Shown: positions 61,901 to 64,000 of the stretch, piece by piece
Position numbering within the stretch: the first letter of the stretch is position 1
How the letters are laid out: every line of letters starts with the position of its first letter
Notes under the pieces: model-generated
Told to the model about the DNA's origin: nothing
The model's database searches: none
Seen by the model: only the letters and a program-made list of their open reading frames with translations
Made by a program: the position numbers and the translations under genes
Assembly: GCF_048569485.1 (NCBI RefSeq)
Contig: NW_027442061.1
Coordinates: 1-64,000, forward strand
Length of the DNA: 64,000 nucleotides
Source: Anomaloglossus baeobatrachus
Lineage: Eukaryota; Chordata; Amphibia; Anura; Aromobatidae
Direction of reading: 5' to 3'

Positions 61901-64000
61901 GGAGATACTGACAAGTGCGCAGTGTCAGCGGGGACGGCGGGGGCACCAAGACTACAAAGAGATACCGACAAGTGCACAGTGTCAGCGGGGACGGCGGGGG
62001 CACCAAGACTACAAGGAGATACCGACAAGTGCACAGTGTCAGCGGGGACGGCGGGGGCCACCAAGACTACAAGGAGATACTGACAAGTGCGCAGTGTCAG
62101 CGGGGACGGCGGGGGCACCAAGACTACAAAGAGATACCGACAAGTGCACAGTGTCAGCGGGGACGGCGGGGGCACCAAGACTACAAGAAGATACCGACAA
62201 GTGCACAGTGTCAGCGGGGACGGCGGGGGGCACCAAGACTACAAGAAGATACCAACAAGTGCACAGTGTCAGCGGGGACGGCGGGGGCACCAAGACTACA
62301 AGGAGATACCGACAAGTGCACAGTGTCAGCGGGGACGGCGGGGGCACCAAGACTACAAGGAGATACCGACAAGTGCACAGTGTCAGCGGGGACGGCGGGG
62401 GCACCAAGACTACAAGGAGATACCGACAAGTGCACAGTGTCAGCGGGGACGGCGGGGGCACCAAGACTACAAGGAGATACCGACAAGTGCACAGTGTCAG
62501 CGGGGACGGCGGGGGCACCAAGACTACAAGAAGATACCGAGAAGTGCACAGTGTCAGCGGGGACGGCGGGGGCACCAAGACTACAAGGAGATACCGACAA
62601 GTGCACAGTGTCAGCGGGGACGGCGGGGGCCACCAAGACTACAAGGAGATACTGACAAGTGCGCAGTGTCAGCGGGGACGGCGGGGGCACCAAGACTACA
62701 AGGAGATACTGACAAGTGCACAGTGTCAGCGGGGACGGCGGGGGCACCAAGACTACAAGGAGATACCGACAAGTGCACAGTGTCAGCGGGGACGGCGGGG
62801 GCACCAAGACTACAAGGAGATACTGACAAATGCACAGTGTCAGCGGGGACGGCGGGGGGCACCAAGACTACAAGGAGATACCGACAAGTGCACAGTGTCA
62901 GCGGGGACGGCGGGGGGCACCAAGACTACAAGGAGATACCGACAAGTGCACAGTGTCAGCGGGGACGGCGGGGGCACCAAGACTACAAGGAGATACCGAC
63001 AAGTGCACAGTGTCAGCGGGGACGGCGGGGGCACCAAGACTACAAGGAGATACTGACAAGTGCACAGTGTCAGCGGGGACGGCGGGGGCACCAAGACTAC
63101 AAGGAGATACCGACAAGTGCACAGTGTCAGCGGGGACGGCGGGGGCCACCAAGACTACAAGGAGATACCGACAAGTGCGCAGTGTCAGCGGGGACGGCGG
63201 GGGCACCAAGACTACAAGGAGATACCGACAAGTGCACAGTGTCAGCGGGGACGGCGGGGGGCACCAAGACTACAAGGAGATACTGACAAGTGCGCAGTGT
63301 CAGCGGGGACGGCGGGGGGCACCAAGACTACAAGGAGATACCGACAAGTGCACAGTGTCAGCGGGGATGGAGGGGGCACCAAGACTACAAGGAGATACCG
63401 ACAAGTGCACAGTGTCAGCGGGGACGGCGGGGGCACCAAGACTATAAGGAGATACCGACAAGTGCACAGTGTCAGCGGGGACGGCGGGGGGCACCAAGAC
63501 TACAAGGAGATACCGACAAGTGCACAGTGTCAGCGGGGACGGCGGGGGGCACCAAGACTATAAGGAGATACCGACAAGTGCACAGTGTCAGCGGGGACGG
63601 CGGGGGGCACCAAGACTACAAGGAGATACCGACAAGTGCACAGTGTCAGCGGGGACGGCGGGGGCACCAAGACTACAAGGAGATACTGACAAGTGCACAG
63701 TGTCAGCGGGGACGGAGGGGGGCACCAAGACTACAAGGAGATACCGACAAGTGCACAGTGTCAGCGGGGACGGCGGGGGGCACCAAGACTACAAGGAGAT
63801 ACCGACAAGTGCACAGTGTCAGCGGGGACGGCGGGGACACCAAGACTACAAGGAGATACCGACAAGTGCACAGTGTCAGCGGGGACGGCGGGGGCACCAA
63901 GACTACAAGGAGATACCGACAAGTGTACAGTGTCAGCGGGGACGGCGGGGGGCACCAAGACTACAAGGAGATACCGACAAGTGCACAGTGTCAGCGGGGA
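55985..64000 (+). repeat. 57/58-bp G-rich minisatellite, about 140 units, continuing past the window
   Basis: Units contain GTGCACAGTGTCAGCGGGGA, CGGCGGGGGCACC and AAGACTACAAGGAGATACCG. Length is 57 bp with five Gs and 58 bp with six Gs before CACC; a few units lack a GA/GG pair (TACAAGAGATACC near 57024, 57887, 59318, 61554). Variants: ATACTG/ATACCG, GGAGGG/GGCGGG, GTGCGCAG. The first unit grows from ACTACAAAAATATACCAAGT at 55986. The many open frames of 200-660 codons on both strands are artefacts of 57 = 3 x 19, with frame changes at 58-bp units. Confidence 0.97.

Noticed and set aside
55939-63958. Dozens of 60-670-codon frames on both strands of the 57/58-bp array, resembling a repetitive Gly/Arg or Pro/Ser protein
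   Set aside because: They follow from a 57-bp unit, switch frame at each 58-bp unit, occur on both strands, and lack splice or promoter context.

Overview
The window reads as vertebrate nuclear DNA, most likely from a frog (Anura). It carries a spliced muscle-type acetylcholine receptor subunit gene, a 4EHP-type cap-binding protein gene, CR1, Penelope-like, Tc1 and hAT remnants, and interspersed repeats of a kind I associate with anurans. There are no bacterial features. Roughly 70% of the window is tandem repeat. Most of the very long open frames are artefacts of arrays whose unit length is a multiple of three.

Layout. 1-20724: one 33-bp minisatellite, inside intron 1 of the receptor gene. 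20804-48840 (+): exons 2-12 of an epsilon/gamma-class nicotinic acetylcholine receptor subunit (best CHRNE-like); exon 1 lies left of the window. Intron 2 holds a 63-bp array. Intron 3 holds a 10.4-kb array of 35-bp units, each close to a CTCF core motif, then hAT transposon remnants carrying a piece of CHEK2 kinase. Intron 4 holds a CR1 LINE tail expanded into a 42-bp minisatellite. Intron 5 holds a Tc1 remnant with a ~92-bp tandem. Intron 7 holds an antisense Penelope-like remnant with a purine-rich array. Intron 9 holds an interspersed repeat. Intron 11 holds an 81-bp array. 49118-53440 (-): a complete six-exon 4EHP/EIF4E2-like gene, tail to tail with the receptor gene; their poly(A) signals are 23 bp apart. 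Its introns hold 30- and 34-bp arrays and a nest of DNA transposons. 54.0-55.7 kb: a second, inverted copy of the intron-9 repeat family with a 46-bp tandem. 55985-64000: a G-rich 57/58-bp array running off the window.

The two genes are functionally unrelated: a synaptic ligand-gated channel subunit and a translational repressor. Their pairing resembles CHRNG-EIF4E2 linkage on human 2q37 and may be a related (paralogous) block. The most unusual aspect is the scale of intronic minisatellites. Several grew out of identifiable internal pieces of transposable elements, one is a near-CTCF-site array, and the first contains an ~8-kb higher-order duplication.
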